From the NCBI GenBank assembly GCA_963778375.1, contig CAVZTX010000034.1:1-64000 (forward strand): a stretch of 64,000 nucleotides of DNA, given 5' to 3'. Below the pieces are notes generated by a model. It did not search any database and had not been told where the DNA came from. It was given only the letters and a program-made list of their open reading frames with translations. This DNA comes from CAVZTX01 sp963778375 (GTDB lineage: Bacteria > Chloroflexota > Ktedonobacteria > Ktedonobacterales > Ktedonobacteraceae). Shown here one piece after another: positions 34,405 to 42,989 of the stretch. Within the stretch, counting starts at the first letter, position 1. The number at the start of each line of letters is the position of its first letter. The position numbers were made by a program, and so were the translations under genes.

Positions 34405-34911
34405 ATGCAACATTACCCTTATTCAGACGATCCCATCGATATGCAACCAACCGAAGCAGATCCTATGGAACCATTGCAGCCAAAGGTTGCTGCGTATCCA
34501 CCAACGACACCTCCTCTTCATGAGGGTGTCTCCCATTCTGGAGAAGATATAGAGGCAGCCGCAGCTGGGGAGGAAGAAGCCCATACGTTTGCTTACTTGA
34601 TTGCTAAGGCCAATGACTACGTTGGATGGATTTTTCTCGTGCTGGAAGTGCTGCTGTTCCTGCGTTTCTTCCTCATGCTGATTGGAGCAAACAGTAATAA
34701 TCCCTTTGCAATTTTTCTCTATAGCCTGACCGGTGCCTTTCTCGCGATCTTCCAGGGGATTGTGACAGATCCGAGATTTGGTATCAACGGAACGCATGTC
34801 TTTGAATGGTCTACCTTGATCGGTATGCTCGTATATGGCTTGCTCTTTACTGCCCTCAAGCGTTTCCTGCATATTGTGGTATCGCGGCCAGCGGAGCCAC
34901 CTGACGCCTAG
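34405..34911 (+). CDS. YggT-family membrane protein
   Basis: A 168-residue protein with a ~65-residue acidic, Pro-rich cytoplasmic arm, then two main membrane segments and a third near the end. LEVLLFLRFFLMLIGANSNNPFAIFLYSLTG is the family signature region. ATG 34405 is chosen because GGAGGAG lies 6 nt upstream; the ATG at 34390 overlaps that site. YggT proteins are linked to membrane or division functions, not well defined. Confidence 0.85.
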   Translation: MQHYPYSDDPIDMQPTEADPMEPLQPKVAAYPPTTPPLHEGVSHSGEDIEAAAAGEEEAHTFAYLIAKANDYVGWIFLVLEVLLFLRFFLMLIGANSNNPFAIFLYSLTGAFLAIFQGIVTDPRFGINGTHVFEWSTLIGMLVYGLLFTALKRFLHIVVSRPAEPPDA

Positions 34912-34987
34912 AGGATGATACATCGGCGGGGTGAGGGGAAATCGGCGAGAGGATGGAAGTAAGGGTCGGGGATAGCGAGGGAAACCT

Positions 34988-35012
34988 GGCACCCGCAAGG
35001 AGTGCCACTACA
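34988..35012. repeat. Short palindromic repeat upstream of the DUF2877 gene
   Basis: GGCACCC-GCAA-GGAGTGCC followed by aCTACA. Same family as 9211 and 10026. A GTG inside it opens a longer frame for the next gene. Confidence 0.75.
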
Positions 35013-35049
35013 TTTCCCAGTCACATGCACTTTGACGGATTACCAGGTT

Positions 35050-35955
35050 ATGCCATTGCTTAAGGCCACTTCTTACAGTACATGTGTTGCGGCAGCGGTG
35101 ATGGGTGCGCCGCAACGTGGTATCATCCATAGCGCGTTTGCTGCCGCGGCCAATATCGTTTTTCCCGATGATTTCGTTCTTTCGTTGAACGCGGCCTCTT
35201 CCACATATGAAACCGATCCAGCGGTGATGGGTGCGATCTATAAGTCCAGTCCTCGTATGCCAAATGGTCTGCAACTTTCCGCTACCTCTGGCTGCTACCC
35301 TTTTAGCACGCTGCATACCGGTTTGCCTGTTCTTTTTGGTGCTCAACGCTTGCATATAGAGGCAATCGGTTGTTCGCTTGATCTTTCCCTCTGTAGCCAA
35401 TGGAGTCCCCATATTGAACGTCCTGAGGTAGTGGATGTGGAGATTGTGAGAAAGAATAGGGAACGACTGGTGAACTATGTGGAGGGCGTGAGAGTCCCCC
35501 AGCAAGGGGCCTCACCTTCGCACCTAGCCACCCTTGCCTCTACATACCACCAGAGGATGCTTGGGTTACCCTCAGAGAATGATACTTTCCCTTCTATTCA
35601 TGTGATGGCCCAATCCCTTTGTGGCCGGGGGGTGGGGTTGACACCTGCTGGGGATGATATGCTGGCGGGATGGATGGCTGCTGGCTGGCTTCTGTATGGT
35701 TCAGAGCCGGGGTTTGTCGAGGCGTGCCAGCAGATTGTGGCAGTTGCGAAACTCCAGACACATCTATTAAGCCAATGCTGGTTGCGGTATGCTGCTGAGG
35801 GCAATGTCGCCGAGCCTGTATGCGCGTTGCTGGAAGCTTTGACCCAGGACGATGAACAACAACTTTTTGAATCGGCAGAGGCTGTACTGGCTTTGGGCGC
35901 TACTTCAGGACGCGATGTGATTTCGGGTATGCTCCTTTTGCTCAATTCTGTGTAA
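35050..35955 (+). CDS. DUF2877 (AllH-like) protein
   Basis: A ~301-residue protein. The conserved C-terminal half shows GRGVGLTPAGDDMLAGWMAAGW near residues 195-215 and GATSGRDVISGMLLLL at the end, the signature pair of DUF2877, whose member AllH belongs to an oxamate/carbamate pathway. No other allantoin or carbamate gene is near. ATG 35050 is proposed; the frame extends to GTG 35002, inside a dispersed palindrome. A CCCCCAGCAAGGGG stretch near 35500 may be another in-frame partial repeat. Confidence 0.75.
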   Translation: MPLLKATSYSTCVAAAVMGAPQRGIIHSAFAAAANIVFPDDFVLSLNAASSTYETDPAVMGAIYKSSPRMPNGLQLSATSGCYPFSTLHTGLPVLFGAQRLHIEAIGCSLDLSLCSQWSPHIERPEVVDVEIVRKNRERLVNYVEGVRVPQQGASPSHLATLASTYHQRMLGLPSENDTFPSIHVMAQSLCGRGVGLTPAGDDMLAGWMAAGWLLYGSEPGFVEACQQIVAVAKLQTHLLSQCWLRYAAEGNVAEPVCALLEALTQDDEQQLFESAEAVLALGATSGRDVISGMLLLLNSV

Positions 35956-36168
35956 TCCTACAAGTTACGTTATGTAAACTTAGAGACTCTCTATCCCTCG
36001 CAATTCTCAGTTTTTATGTCATTACTTAAGCAGGCGGCCGACCGCATGGGTGGGAATGGATGCGGTAATCCAGCGGTAATCGGAGGGCAATGCCAAGGTA
36101 ATACCTCACGAGTACACTTGCACATAAAGAGATGTATTAATGCAGTGAACTATCAAGTGAGGTATGAG

Positions 36169-36906
36169 ATGACTACTGTGATGCTTGTGAGCCAACCTTC
36201 GCGGTTTGTGCTGATCCCTGGAATGAAAGCGCAGGCCGATACATCGGCGATGGACACGATCAATCGACCACTACAGTTGGTGGAGCGGGTGACGAAAGCG
36301 GAGTCAACGGTTGAAGTTGGGGTCAAAGAAAACCTGATTGACGATGAGCTTATTTCGGCGATCTGTGATGGTGCGGAATGGGCGATGGAGTTACTGTATG
36401 AACGCCATTTCCGCTATGCCTATGCATTGGCGTACCGTATGCTGCATGATCCTTCGATTGCCGAAGATATTGTACAGGAAGTGTTTGTGTCTGTGTGGCG
36501 CAAGGCCAGCTCGTATCAAAAGCAGTATGGAAGTGTGCATAGCTGGATTTCGGCGATTGTGCATCATCGCGCTATTGATAAGTTACGCTCGGCTGCGTTT
36601 CGGGAGCAGCAATGGACGAAGGGGCCGTACGCGACGGAAACTGAGCAAGAGCCTGTAAGCCAGCAGTCGGATGTATGGGAGCAGGCATGGCATGGAGAAC
36701 AAGGACGGGCTATTCGTTCCGTTTTAGCGCAATTGCCTGCTGAACAACGGCTGGTGATCGAGCAGGCGTATTTTGGGGGCTTTACGCATGCTGAGATCGC
36801 AGAGCAATGGCACATTCCGCTGGGTACAGTCAAGGGACGGATGAGGTTGGGATTACAGAAGATGAGGCGTCTGTTGGAAGAGCGGGGGATAGATGCGGTA
36901 GAATGA
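36169..36906 (+). CDS. ECF-type RNA polymerase sigma factor
   Basis: A 245-residue sigma factor. Region 2: ELLYERHFRYAYALAYRMLHDPSIAEDIVQEVFVSVWRKA; region 4: LPAEQRLVIEQAYFGGFTHAEIAEQ and GTVKGRMRLGLQKMRRLL. ATG 36169 follows GAGG with 6 nt. The ~60 residues before region 2 are long for the class and include a dispersed repeat (36234-36275) translated as ADTSAMDTINRPL. No anti-sigma gene is adjacent. A terminator follows at 37044. Confidence 0.9.
   Translation: MTTVMLVSQPSRFVLIPGMKAQADTSAMDTINRPLQLVERVTKAESTVEVGVKENLIDDELISAICDGAEWAMELLYERHFRYAYALAYRMLHDPSIAEDIVQEVFVSVWRKASSYQKQYGSVHSWISAIVHHRAIDKLRSAAFREQQWTKGPYATETEQEPVSQQSDVWEQAWHGEQGRAIRSVLAQLPAEQRLVIEQAYFGGFTHAEIAEQWHIPLGTVKGRMRLGLQKMRRLLEERGIDAVE
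36234..36275. repeat. GGCCGATACATCGG...CGATCAATCG repeat inside the sigma factor gene
   Basis: Reads GGCCGATACATCGGCGATGG then ACACGATCAATCGACCACTAC. A near copy is at 55843-55883; shorter relatives lie at 41650, 57679 and 34365. Confidence 0.8.
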
Positions 36907-37043
36907 TTAGGAGTTGGAAACTTTATTCTGCCAGGTCATCCTGAGGGGGCACGAGGGCTCTCCTGCGAAGGAGCAGAGAGGTCCTTTGCTCTCGCTCTGG
37001 ATAATAAACCGGTTCAGGTTGACACATCATTTAGTATGTTTGA

Positions 37044-37066
37044 GGCGGCTCATGTAGCCGCCTTTA
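37044..37066 (+). terminator. Rho-independent terminator after the sigma factor gene
   Basis: GGCGGCT (37044-37050), loop CATGT, AGCCGCC (37056-37062), then TTTATGT. It lies 138 nt past the stop. A TCATCCTGAG...CTCTCGCTCTGG repeat remnant lies at 36940-37003. Confidence 0.7.
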
Positions 37067-37102
37067 TGTGTGGTTACGAAATAAGAAGCTAGCTGACACA
37101 TA

Positions 37103-37131
37103 TTGACATATATTGAAGCGTATATGATAAT
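37103..37131 (+). promoter_or_regulatory. Sigma-70 promoter
   Basis: TTGACA (37103-37108), 17 nt, GATAAT (37126-37131), 57 nt before the start of the next gene. Confidence 0.6.
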
Positions 37132-37187
37132 GAAGCAACGTGTTATGGATTGTATGTTAGGGTTGCTACTACAAGAGAGGTAGTGCT

Positions 37188-38027
37188 ATGTCCGGCAACG
37201 ATAAGCAGGGCTATGGGCAGAAGCGGTCCGGCGGTCTCCGAAAGGGTGAACTGTCTCCACGTACTTTTGAAGCGGTTGACGAAGGCCCGGCGATGCCGGA
37301 GGAAGAGGTATTTGCCGAAGACGATCAAGACGATTTGAGGGCAGCGGGTCCAGCGCGCTCTTCTTCTAGTGGGAGCCGCTTGAATAATCCTACGAACCTG
37401 ACGGGTGCGCGGCGCGCAGTCAATACGACGATGCAGCAGACGCAGGGCGGAATCAATCGCGCCCCTACGCCTATTCCAGCACGCCGTACAGGTCAAGTGG
37501 ACGAGATGCGTCGGCCTTCTCCCTTACCAGGCGCAATGGTGGGTCGTCCAACGCGGACAGTTACCGCGCCACAGTCTCCCTCGGAACCTAATAAGCAGTC
37601 AAGAAACATCCATTGGCTGTTGTATGTAGGCGTGGGTATGGTTGCCGCGCTTGCTTTATGGGTGGTTGGCTCTGCATTGGTGGCCTGGGGATCAGCGAAA
37701 TATAATGATATTGCGTATGGCAATCCACGCACCTTCCAGACCAACGCGGTGGTTGGTCATGGAGGGGATAGTCCTCAGCATCCAAGCCATTTTATTGCCC
37801 TCAACCTGAGTGGGCAGGTAATTATTATTGAGTTGCGCGCTGGCAATCCGGCCAATTCGATCAACTATACTGGCCCCCATTTTTATGAGACGGATGGGAA
37901 TTTGATTCCGATCACGCTGGAATTTCGCGATGTGAACCATGATGGGAAGCCAGATATGTTGATTTATTTCCAGGATAATGTGATTGTTTTCCTCAATAAT
38001 GGGACGCAGTTTATTCCACCTAAATGA
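37188..38027 (+). CDS. Single-span membrane protein with an FG-GAP/VCBS-like extracellular end
   Basis: A 279-residue protein. Residues 1-135 are polar and disordered-looking (Arg, Pro, Thr, Gln). One membrane span lies near 143-165 (LLYVGVGMVAALALWVVGSALV). The exterior part ends with FRDVNHDGKPDMLIYFQDNVIVFLNNG, which resembles the Asp-rich calcium loop of FG-GAP/VCBS repeats. ATG 37188 follows GAGAGGTAGTGCT and has its own promoter. Function unknown. Confidence 0.75.
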   Translation: MSGNDKQGYGQKRSGGLRKGELSPRTFEAVDEGPAMPEEEVFAEDDQDDLRAAGPARSSSSGSRLNNPTNLTGARRAVNTTMQQTQGGINRAPTPIPARRTGQVDEMRRPSPLPGAMVGRPTRTVTAPQSPSEPNKQSRNIHWLLYVGVGMVAALALWVVGSALVAWGSAKYNDIAYGNPRTFQTNAVVGHGGDSPQHPSHFIALNLSGQVIIIELRAGNPANSINYTGPHFYETDGNLIPITLEFRDVNHDGKPDMLIYFQDNVIVFLNNGTQFIPPK

Positions 38028-38072
38028 CGGGCATTAGGAATGCTTTCTGCATGTGTAGGTTTGCTAGAGAGA

Positions 38073-38435
38073 TCAGCGGAATATCTGCATGTAGTGTTCT
38101 GCTACTAGATCGGCAGGGAAGAAACGCAGCAAGCTTACTACGGCGAGAGCAAATGCTACCCAGTCGAAGCCTGCATCAATTGGAATTCCGAATACTGTGC
38201 CTACAAAAGGCAAGAGCGTACTCAAGACAAGCTCATTAAGAGCATCGGGAAAAAGCAGTATTACTAACAGCGCCAGGATTGAGCCGAGAAAAAGACCTTT
38301 GCGCCAAAGAGGCACACGCCGATCCGTGATCAATTCGCCGATCAATCGAAATGTTTTACCTGCATGTAAAAAGATGTCACGACGCTTAGGTCTATAACGC
38401 GAAAACCACCGGTTGGATATTTGTTGTTGCATCAT
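38073..38435 (-). CDS. Small membrane protein, possibly DUF1232/YkvA-like
   Basis: A 120-residue protein with a basic N-terminus (SRYRPKRRDIF), a DRRVPLWRKGLFLGSILALLVILLFP stretch typical of DUF1232 proteins, and a second hydrophobic segment ending LLRFFPADLVAEHYMQIFR. The DUF1232 match is by eye. It is convergent with the preceding gene. Confidence 0.6.
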   Translation of the reverse strand: MMQQQISNRWFSRYRPKRRDIFLHAGKTFRLIGELITDRRVPLWRKGLFLGSILALLVILLFPDALNELVLSTLLPFVGTVFGIPIDAGFDWVAFALAVVSLLRFFPADLVAEHYMQIFR

Positions 38436-38624
38436 CGTTAAAGCGCTTAGTGAGGGCCACTCTTCAATGAAGAGTTTCCTTCAATTCTTCTGCGCTCTTC
38501 TCCTCATCCTTCTATTCAATCATAGGGCATACTTCTTGTGCCCATAAATCTATTACGTACGAAACGTAGTGAAGGTTTTGGTGAGAATGTATAAGCAAGG
38601 CGGTATAAAGAGTGACAAGCCTGG

Positions 38625-39608
38625 TTAATGAAGGAGTAACTGAGCAGCATAGATGAGGTGCCAGGTGAGGAGGGCGAGGGTGAGCAGGGCAAGGGCGATG
38701 TGGAGGAGGCGCCAGTAGCGGATGATGTAGCGGTAACACTGTTCGCGTTGCATGGCACGTTGTACTTTGCGGAGTTGGGAGATGTGTTCCTGGGCTCCAG
38801 GCAGCAATGCTACTGGGCGGGTGAGGGCGCTTTGCTGATCGGGGATGAGTCGCTGCCGTGCGACAACGCGGTCGAGTTCCTGAGGGGTTGCTTCGAGGGA
38901 GATGTAGGCAAGGTCCCAGGAGGTATGTAGGGGCTGTGCTTCGAAATCTAGCGGTGTGAAAGGGCTGTCCTCGCTCGCTCCATCAAGGCGGTGCAGCGGA
39001 GAGGTGAGGTTGGCCTCAGCCTGGATCTTGGTCCTGGAAAGCGAGGAGGTAGGCAGGCTGGTGAGGGTTTCGCTGTTGTGGGCGACGATGGCTTGTAACT
39101 GCTGAGAGAGGGTTTCGACGCGATCTTCGCCCTGGGCGTTCAAGGCTTTGTGTACTTCTTGGGCGATGAGACGTGGCACGAGTCGATCAAGGGCGCGACC
39201 GATGATACCACTGATCACGAGGGCGATCAAGCCGTAGAGGGCATAGGTGCCGGTGCGCGGGTTGAAGTTGCCAAAGGAGTGCATGAAGAGCAGGGCCACG
39301 CCGATGATGGCGAAGGAAATATGCCAGTGTAAGGCATGATTGAGCCGACCGAGGGAGCGTGTCCTGCGCGAGCGGCGGCGCAGACTGTAGAGTATTGTGG
39401 CGAGGAGCAGAAAGGCTGTTCCCAGGATGGCATAGATGTAGCCAGCGATGCTGTCGGGTGCGGCATCGCTGGTGTGCAAACTGTACCAGATGTAGAACCC
39501 ACTGCTGATGCTGATCACTAGAAAGGTGACGAGAGCGGCGATGCGCCATGAAGGGTTTCTAAAGAAGAAGAGAAGAGAAGCGCCTTTTTCGCCTGTTGAC
39601 TGCTTCAT
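38625..39608 (-). CDS. Membrane protein with b-haem-like histidine pairs, last gene of a redox cluster
   Basis: A 327-residue protein with about five membrane segments: two near 20-75, two near 95-140, one at the C-terminus. The third segment carries NHALHWHISFAIIGVALLFMH and the last LLHIALALLTLALLTWH; His pairs 12-13 residues apart in one helix are typical of b-type cytochromes. A ~130-residue soluble region separates them. It starts 3 nt after the Fe-S protein stop. The natural reading is the membrane, quinone-facing subunit of a complex with the next two genes. No named family recognised. Confidence 0.7.
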   Translation of the reverse strand: MKQSTGEKGASLLFFFRNPSWRIAALVTFLVISISSGFYIWYSLHTSDAAPDSIAGYIYAILGTAFLLLATILYSLRRRSRRTRSLGRLNHALHWHISFAIIGVALLFMHSFGNFNPRTGTYALYGLIALVISGIIGRALDRLVPRLIAQEVHKALNAQGEDRVETLSQQLQAIVAHNSETLTSLPTSSLSRTKIQAEANLTSPLHRLDGASEDSPFTPLDFEAQPLHTSWDLAYISLEATPQELDRVVARQRLIPDQQSALTRPVALLPGAQEHISQLRKVQRAMQREQCYRYIIRYWRLLHIALALLTLALLTWHLIYAAQLLLH

Positions 39609-39611
39609 ACG

Positions 39612-39932
39612 TTATGCTTCCATGCTAGAGCTCAGCAGGCGCACTTTGAGCCACATCATCATGGCATCCCGGTGCAGGCCGACGGGGCAGGGAGCAACAC
39701 ACGCGCCACATTGATAGCACGCGCGGGCAAAGCGAGCCACGGGCGCCGAGATGGGGCCGGTCACTGTTTCACGATTGAGCACGTCGATGGTGATGGGTTC
39801 GGCAAGTGCCGGACAGGCGAGGAGACATTCGTTGCAGCCGATGCAGGCGTGCAATTCCTGCGCGACCTGAGGGCCGGTTTTATGCAGAAGGACAGGGGAG
39901 GCGGTATGCAATTTTTCGAGGTATTTCAACAT
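39612..39932 (-). CDS. Two-[4Fe-4S] ferredoxin-type protein (HdrC-like)
   Basis: A 106-residue protein with two full cluster motifs, CIGCNECLLACP and CYQCGACVAPCP, separated by ~35 residues as in HdrC/GlpC-type subunits. It ends with a helix WLKVRLLSSS. Placed between the oxidoreductase and the membrane haem-like protein, it is the likely electron wire of a three-part complex. Confidence 0.9.
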   Translation of the reverse strand: MLKYLEKLHTASPVLLHKTGPQVAQELHACIGCNECLLACPALAEPITIDVLNRETVTGPISAPVARFARACYQCGACVAPCPVGLHRDAMMMWLKVRLLSSSMEA

Positions 39933-39963
39933 CTCGTATTCTTCCTTTGTCTGTCATCCTTCG

Positions 39964-41703
39964 CTATTCGCTGCGTCGGTGACTCGCTTCACTTCTTGAG
40001 GCTTCGACCTCTACACTTACAGCAGGGACTTTGTCACTAAAGGACCAGAGGCCACGTGAATTCCGGCGGGATGTGCGGGTGGGCAACCCCACCAGGGTCG
40101 ATTCGATCATCGCTTGTGTTGGGACGGCAAGTGGCTCGGTCATGGGTACGGGGAGATTGCCGGTAAATGGGCTCATCTCCTCATCACCATAGTTATGAGC
40201 AATGGCGCGTGCAATGGCGCGATGGATGGTATTGTGTGTCAGGGAGTCGGTATGGCGTGGCGAATATGAGGCTATTAGAGATTCTTCGCTCGCGCTCAGG
40301 ATGATAGGATCGTGTTGTGCCTGCCCTGAGAGCAGCGAAGGGATGACAGCGGGGGCGACCAACTTCCCGGTGGTAACCATCGTATGGGCAGCGTTGGAGC
40401 GTTGACGTGAGAAGTACTGGCGGGCGTCGAATTCGCCTTTGAGCAGAGCCTTGGTAATCTCGCGGACAGGATGGCCTTCGTCAATCAGGCGTTTGATGGC
40501 AAGGCCATCAGGCTGGGTAGGGCCGAGCGAGAGATAGCCAACCAGGCGATCATTGCAGATCGATATGCGGCGATAGCTGCCTTTGCTGCTATCGGTAAGG
40601 GTTGCGGCTCCTTCGACCCAGCTTAAGGGGTTGCCAGCAGTCAGGAGGGAGAGCCCACCCAGGTGCGTAGCATGCCAGGGGACACCAAAGGGTATCACAA
40701 ATTCTTGGTGGCCGGTCATTCTGGCGGCGGCAACACGTCCCTGGTGCACAGCGGCATACCAGTGTGCGCGTGGTGCGTAGGCTCCCGTCTGTGGGTTTTT
40801 GAGGCCGGCAGCGTCTCCCGCAGCATAGATATCGGGGACGTTGGTACACAGGAAATCATCGACGAGAATGCCGTGCTTGTGTGCAAGCGGGACATCACAG
40901 TGCTCGGCGAGCATGGTTTGGGGGGCAGTGCCGGTGCAGACGACGACGAGCTGGCAGGGGAGCAGCTTGTGCGAGTTGGTCACGACGCCGACGACTGTGC
41001 CAACCCTACCGACGATGCCAACGACCTCAGTTTCGGTGTAGACCTTGACGCCGGTGCGGACAATACGTTCGAGGACCATGTCCGAGGCGGGACGGTCGAG
41101 CATGTGGGAAAGAAAGGTGTCGCCGCGGAACAACCAGGAGACGGAAATGCCCCAATGGGAGAGGCAGCGAACGGTTTCAATGGCATGGGTACCGCCGCCG
41201 ATGACGACTGCCTGCTTGACCTCGGAGAGTCTGCGGCGCAGGTCAAGGTAGTCATGCAGGCGGTGAAGCGTGAGCACACCATCGAAGTCGCGTCCAGGGA
41301 GACTGGAAGGAAGACCGACGGGCGTGCTGCCGGTTGCCAGCAGTAAGGAGTCATACCCAAACGCCTGGCCACCATGCAGGCAGACATATTTTCCCTGGGC
41401 TTTTATCTCTTCAACGCGTGCATGAATGACATGAATTTGTTGAGCGCGTTCGGTGCCTGCTGGATAGGCCAACAGTTGCTCACGCGATAATTTATTGATG
41501 GCAAACTGTTTCAGGGCAGGCGTATTGATCGTGGGATGGCTCTGCTCGGTGATCATGACGATGCGCTTTTGGGGTGCGAGTCGACGGGCCTCGACCGCGG
41601 CGGTCAGCCCGGCGATGCCATTGCCTACGATGACGATATCCGCGCGATCAAGAGAGGGCGCGATCAATCGGGTCCCTCCATCAGATGTATTTTGGCTAGT
41701 CAT
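39964..41703 (-). CDS. FAD/NAD(P)-dependent oxidoreductase of a membrane redox complex
   Basis: A 579-residue flavoprotein. FAD site IVIVGNGIAGLTAAVEARRL near residues 25-44; NAD(P) site AVVIGGGTHAIETVRCL near 165-181; second FAD motif PDIYAAGDAA near 290-299. Related to nitrite-reductase/rubredoxin-reductase-type enzymes. Two stretches come from dispersed repeats: GTRLIAPSL near residue 10-18 and IILSASEESL near 475, just before a ~100-residue C-terminal tail. It lies 31 nt before the Fe-S gene. Confidence 0.88.
   Translation of the reverse strand: MTSQNTSDGGTRLIAPSLDRADIVIVGNGIAGLTAAVEARRLAPQKRIVMITEQSHPTINTPALKQFAINKLSREQLLAYPAGTERAQQIHVIHARVEEIKAQGKYVCLHGGQAFGYDSLLLATGSTPVGLPSSLPGRDFDGVLTLHRLHDYLDLRRRLSEVKQAVVIGGGTHAIETVRCLSHWGISVSWLFRGDTFLSHMLDRPASDMVLERIVRTGVKVYTETEVVGIVGRVGTVVGVVTNSHKLLPCQLVVVCTGTAPQTMLAEHCDVPLAHKHGILVDDFLCTNVPDIYAAGDAAGLKNPQTGAYAPRAHWYAAVHQGRVAAARMTGHQEFVIPFGVPWHATHLGGLSLLTAGNPLSWVEGAATLTDSSKGSYRRISICNDRLVGYLSLGPTQPDGLAIKRLIDEGHPVREITKALLKGEFDARQYFSRQRSNAAHTMVTTGKLVAPAVIPSLLSGQAQHDPIILSASEESLIASYSPRHTDSLTHNTIHRAIARAIAHNYGDEEMSPFTGNLPVPMTEPLAVPTQAMIESTLVGLPTRTSRRNSRGLWSFSDKVPAVSVEVEASRSEASHRRSE
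40275..40311. repeat. GATTCTTCGCTCGCGCTCAGGATGA repeat inside the oxidoreductase gene
   Basis: A copy of the CCTTCGCTTCGCTCAGGATGACA family (others at 261-288, 32050, 62130), kept in frame and translated from the minus strand as IILSASEESL. Confidence 0.8.
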
Positions 41704-41753
41704 TACGGTTCTCAGTTCTACGGTTCAGTATAGTTAGGTATTGCATGGTCGGA

Positions 41754-42092
41754 TCAGTCTACGTCGACGGCCAGCAAGCTATTTTTAGTCCCTAGCACGT
41801 AGTAAACGTCAGTGTGAGCAGCTTCGTGCAGGTGACGTTGCATATGCGGAAGTGAGGCGTGGCATGCGCTGTCACACCGAAAATGCAGAGATGTGCCGGT
41901 TGCTGTCTGTAGCACGAAGTCTTTGCCAGGTCCTAGCGAGACGATCTTGCCGTCTGCGTGCTCCAGCATGTTTCCATGGGTGAGCATGGGCGTTAAGAGA
42001 ATACATCCACCAATACACGCCGCTGCTAGTATGCCGATGAGCACGACAACAAAGAGAGCAGCAGCGAAACGAGGAAACATCATGGAACTCAA
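41754..42092 (-). CDS. Small membrane-anchored protein with a His/Cys-rich exterior
   Basis: A 112-residue protein of unknown family. One membrane segment at residues 8-34 includes two Cys (AAACIGGCILL). The outside part has HFRCDSACHASLPHMQRHLHEAAH (residues ~70-93), rich in His and with two Cys, which suggests metal or haem binding. It starts the redox gene run 50 nt before the oxidoreductase and may belong to it. Confidence 0.6.
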   Translation of the reverse strand: MSSMMFPRFAAALFVVVLIGILAAACIGGCILLTPMLTHGNMLEHADGKIVSLGPGKDFVLQTATGTSLHFRCDSACHASLPHMQRHLHEAAHTDVYYVLGTKNSLLAVDVD

Positions 42093-42221
42093 CTTCCTAA
42101 TACAGAGTTATTACGGAGGTTATTGTATATCAATACGTTTCATCGCATGCATGCGTACTGAAAAATTAGCCATTATGTCTTACCTCAGCTACCGCTTTCT
42201 TAACCACACGTGGTGGCTTTT

Positions 42222-42977
42222 TCACGAATGCAGAGTGATGAGTCCTCTTTGGGCGGCAAGAGAGACGGCTTCGGTGCGATTGGTGGCACCGAGTTTGCCC
42301 ATGATGGAACTGACGTGGAATTTGGCGGTGCGCTCACTGATCGTTAATTGAGCGGCGATTTCTTTGTTTGGCATACCTTGCGCGAGGAGGTGAAGCACTT
42401 CGAGTTCGCGCTCTGTGAGAGTTTCGACGGATGGGCCTTTATAGAGAGGCACCACTGTAGAGGTAGAAGGAGAGTGATGGGAACTGGCAATTCGTGCCGC
42501 TGCTTCTTGTGGGGACATGGCGTGCTGACCCATGTGGCGGAGGAGCTTGGACGCAACAATCGGTTGCAAGAGCGAGCCACCTTGCATAGTCACACGGATG
42601 GCATTGAAGATGTCGTCGCGGGGAGCATCCTTCAGGAGATAGCCGTTGGCTCCTGCCTGCAATGCGTCAATGATACGCTCGTCATTATCAAAGGCGGTAA
42701 AGACAATGATATGGATCGTATGCATCAGAGGGGCGGCGCTGCTTGCAGTTGTCCTGCTAGAAAGCTGGCGCAGGCGTCGAATGGCCGCAACGCCATCCAT
42801 GAGGGGCATTTCGAGATCAAGCAAGATGATATCTGGCTGCAACTGCGCAGTCAAATGCAGGGCCTCTTCACCATTTGCGGCTTCCGCAATGATTTTGAAA
42901 TCGGTCTGTGTCTCCAAGAGAGCGCGTAGTCCCTCGCGCACGATGGGATGATCATCAGCCAGCAAAATGCGGATCAT
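42222..42977 (-). CDS. NarL/LuxR-family response regulator
   Basis: A 251-residue two-domain regulator. The receiver has DDH near residue 7-9, the phospho-Asp in ILLDLEMPLMDG near 54, and the Lys in LLKDAPRDD. The LuxR-type helix-turn-helix is LTERELEVLHLLAQGMPNKEIAAQLTISERTAKFHVSSIMGKL near 185-228. It starts 12 nt after the histidine kinase gene. The linker includes an Ala/Ser-rich insert. Targets unknown. Confidence 0.95.
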   Translation of the reverse strand: MIRILLADDHPIVREGLRALLETQTDFKIIAEAANGEEALHLTAQLQPDIILLDLEMPLMDGVAAIRRLRQLSSRTTASSAAPLMHTIHIIVFTAFDNDERIIDALQAGANGYLLKDAPRDDIFNAIRVTMQGGSLLQPIVASKLLRHMGQHAMSPQEAAARIASSHHSPSTSTVVPLYKGPSVETLTERELEVLHLLAQGMPNKEIAAQLTISERTAKFHVSSIMGKLGATNRTEAVSLAAQRGLITLHS

Positions 42978-42989
42978 TTCTTGCTTCCC

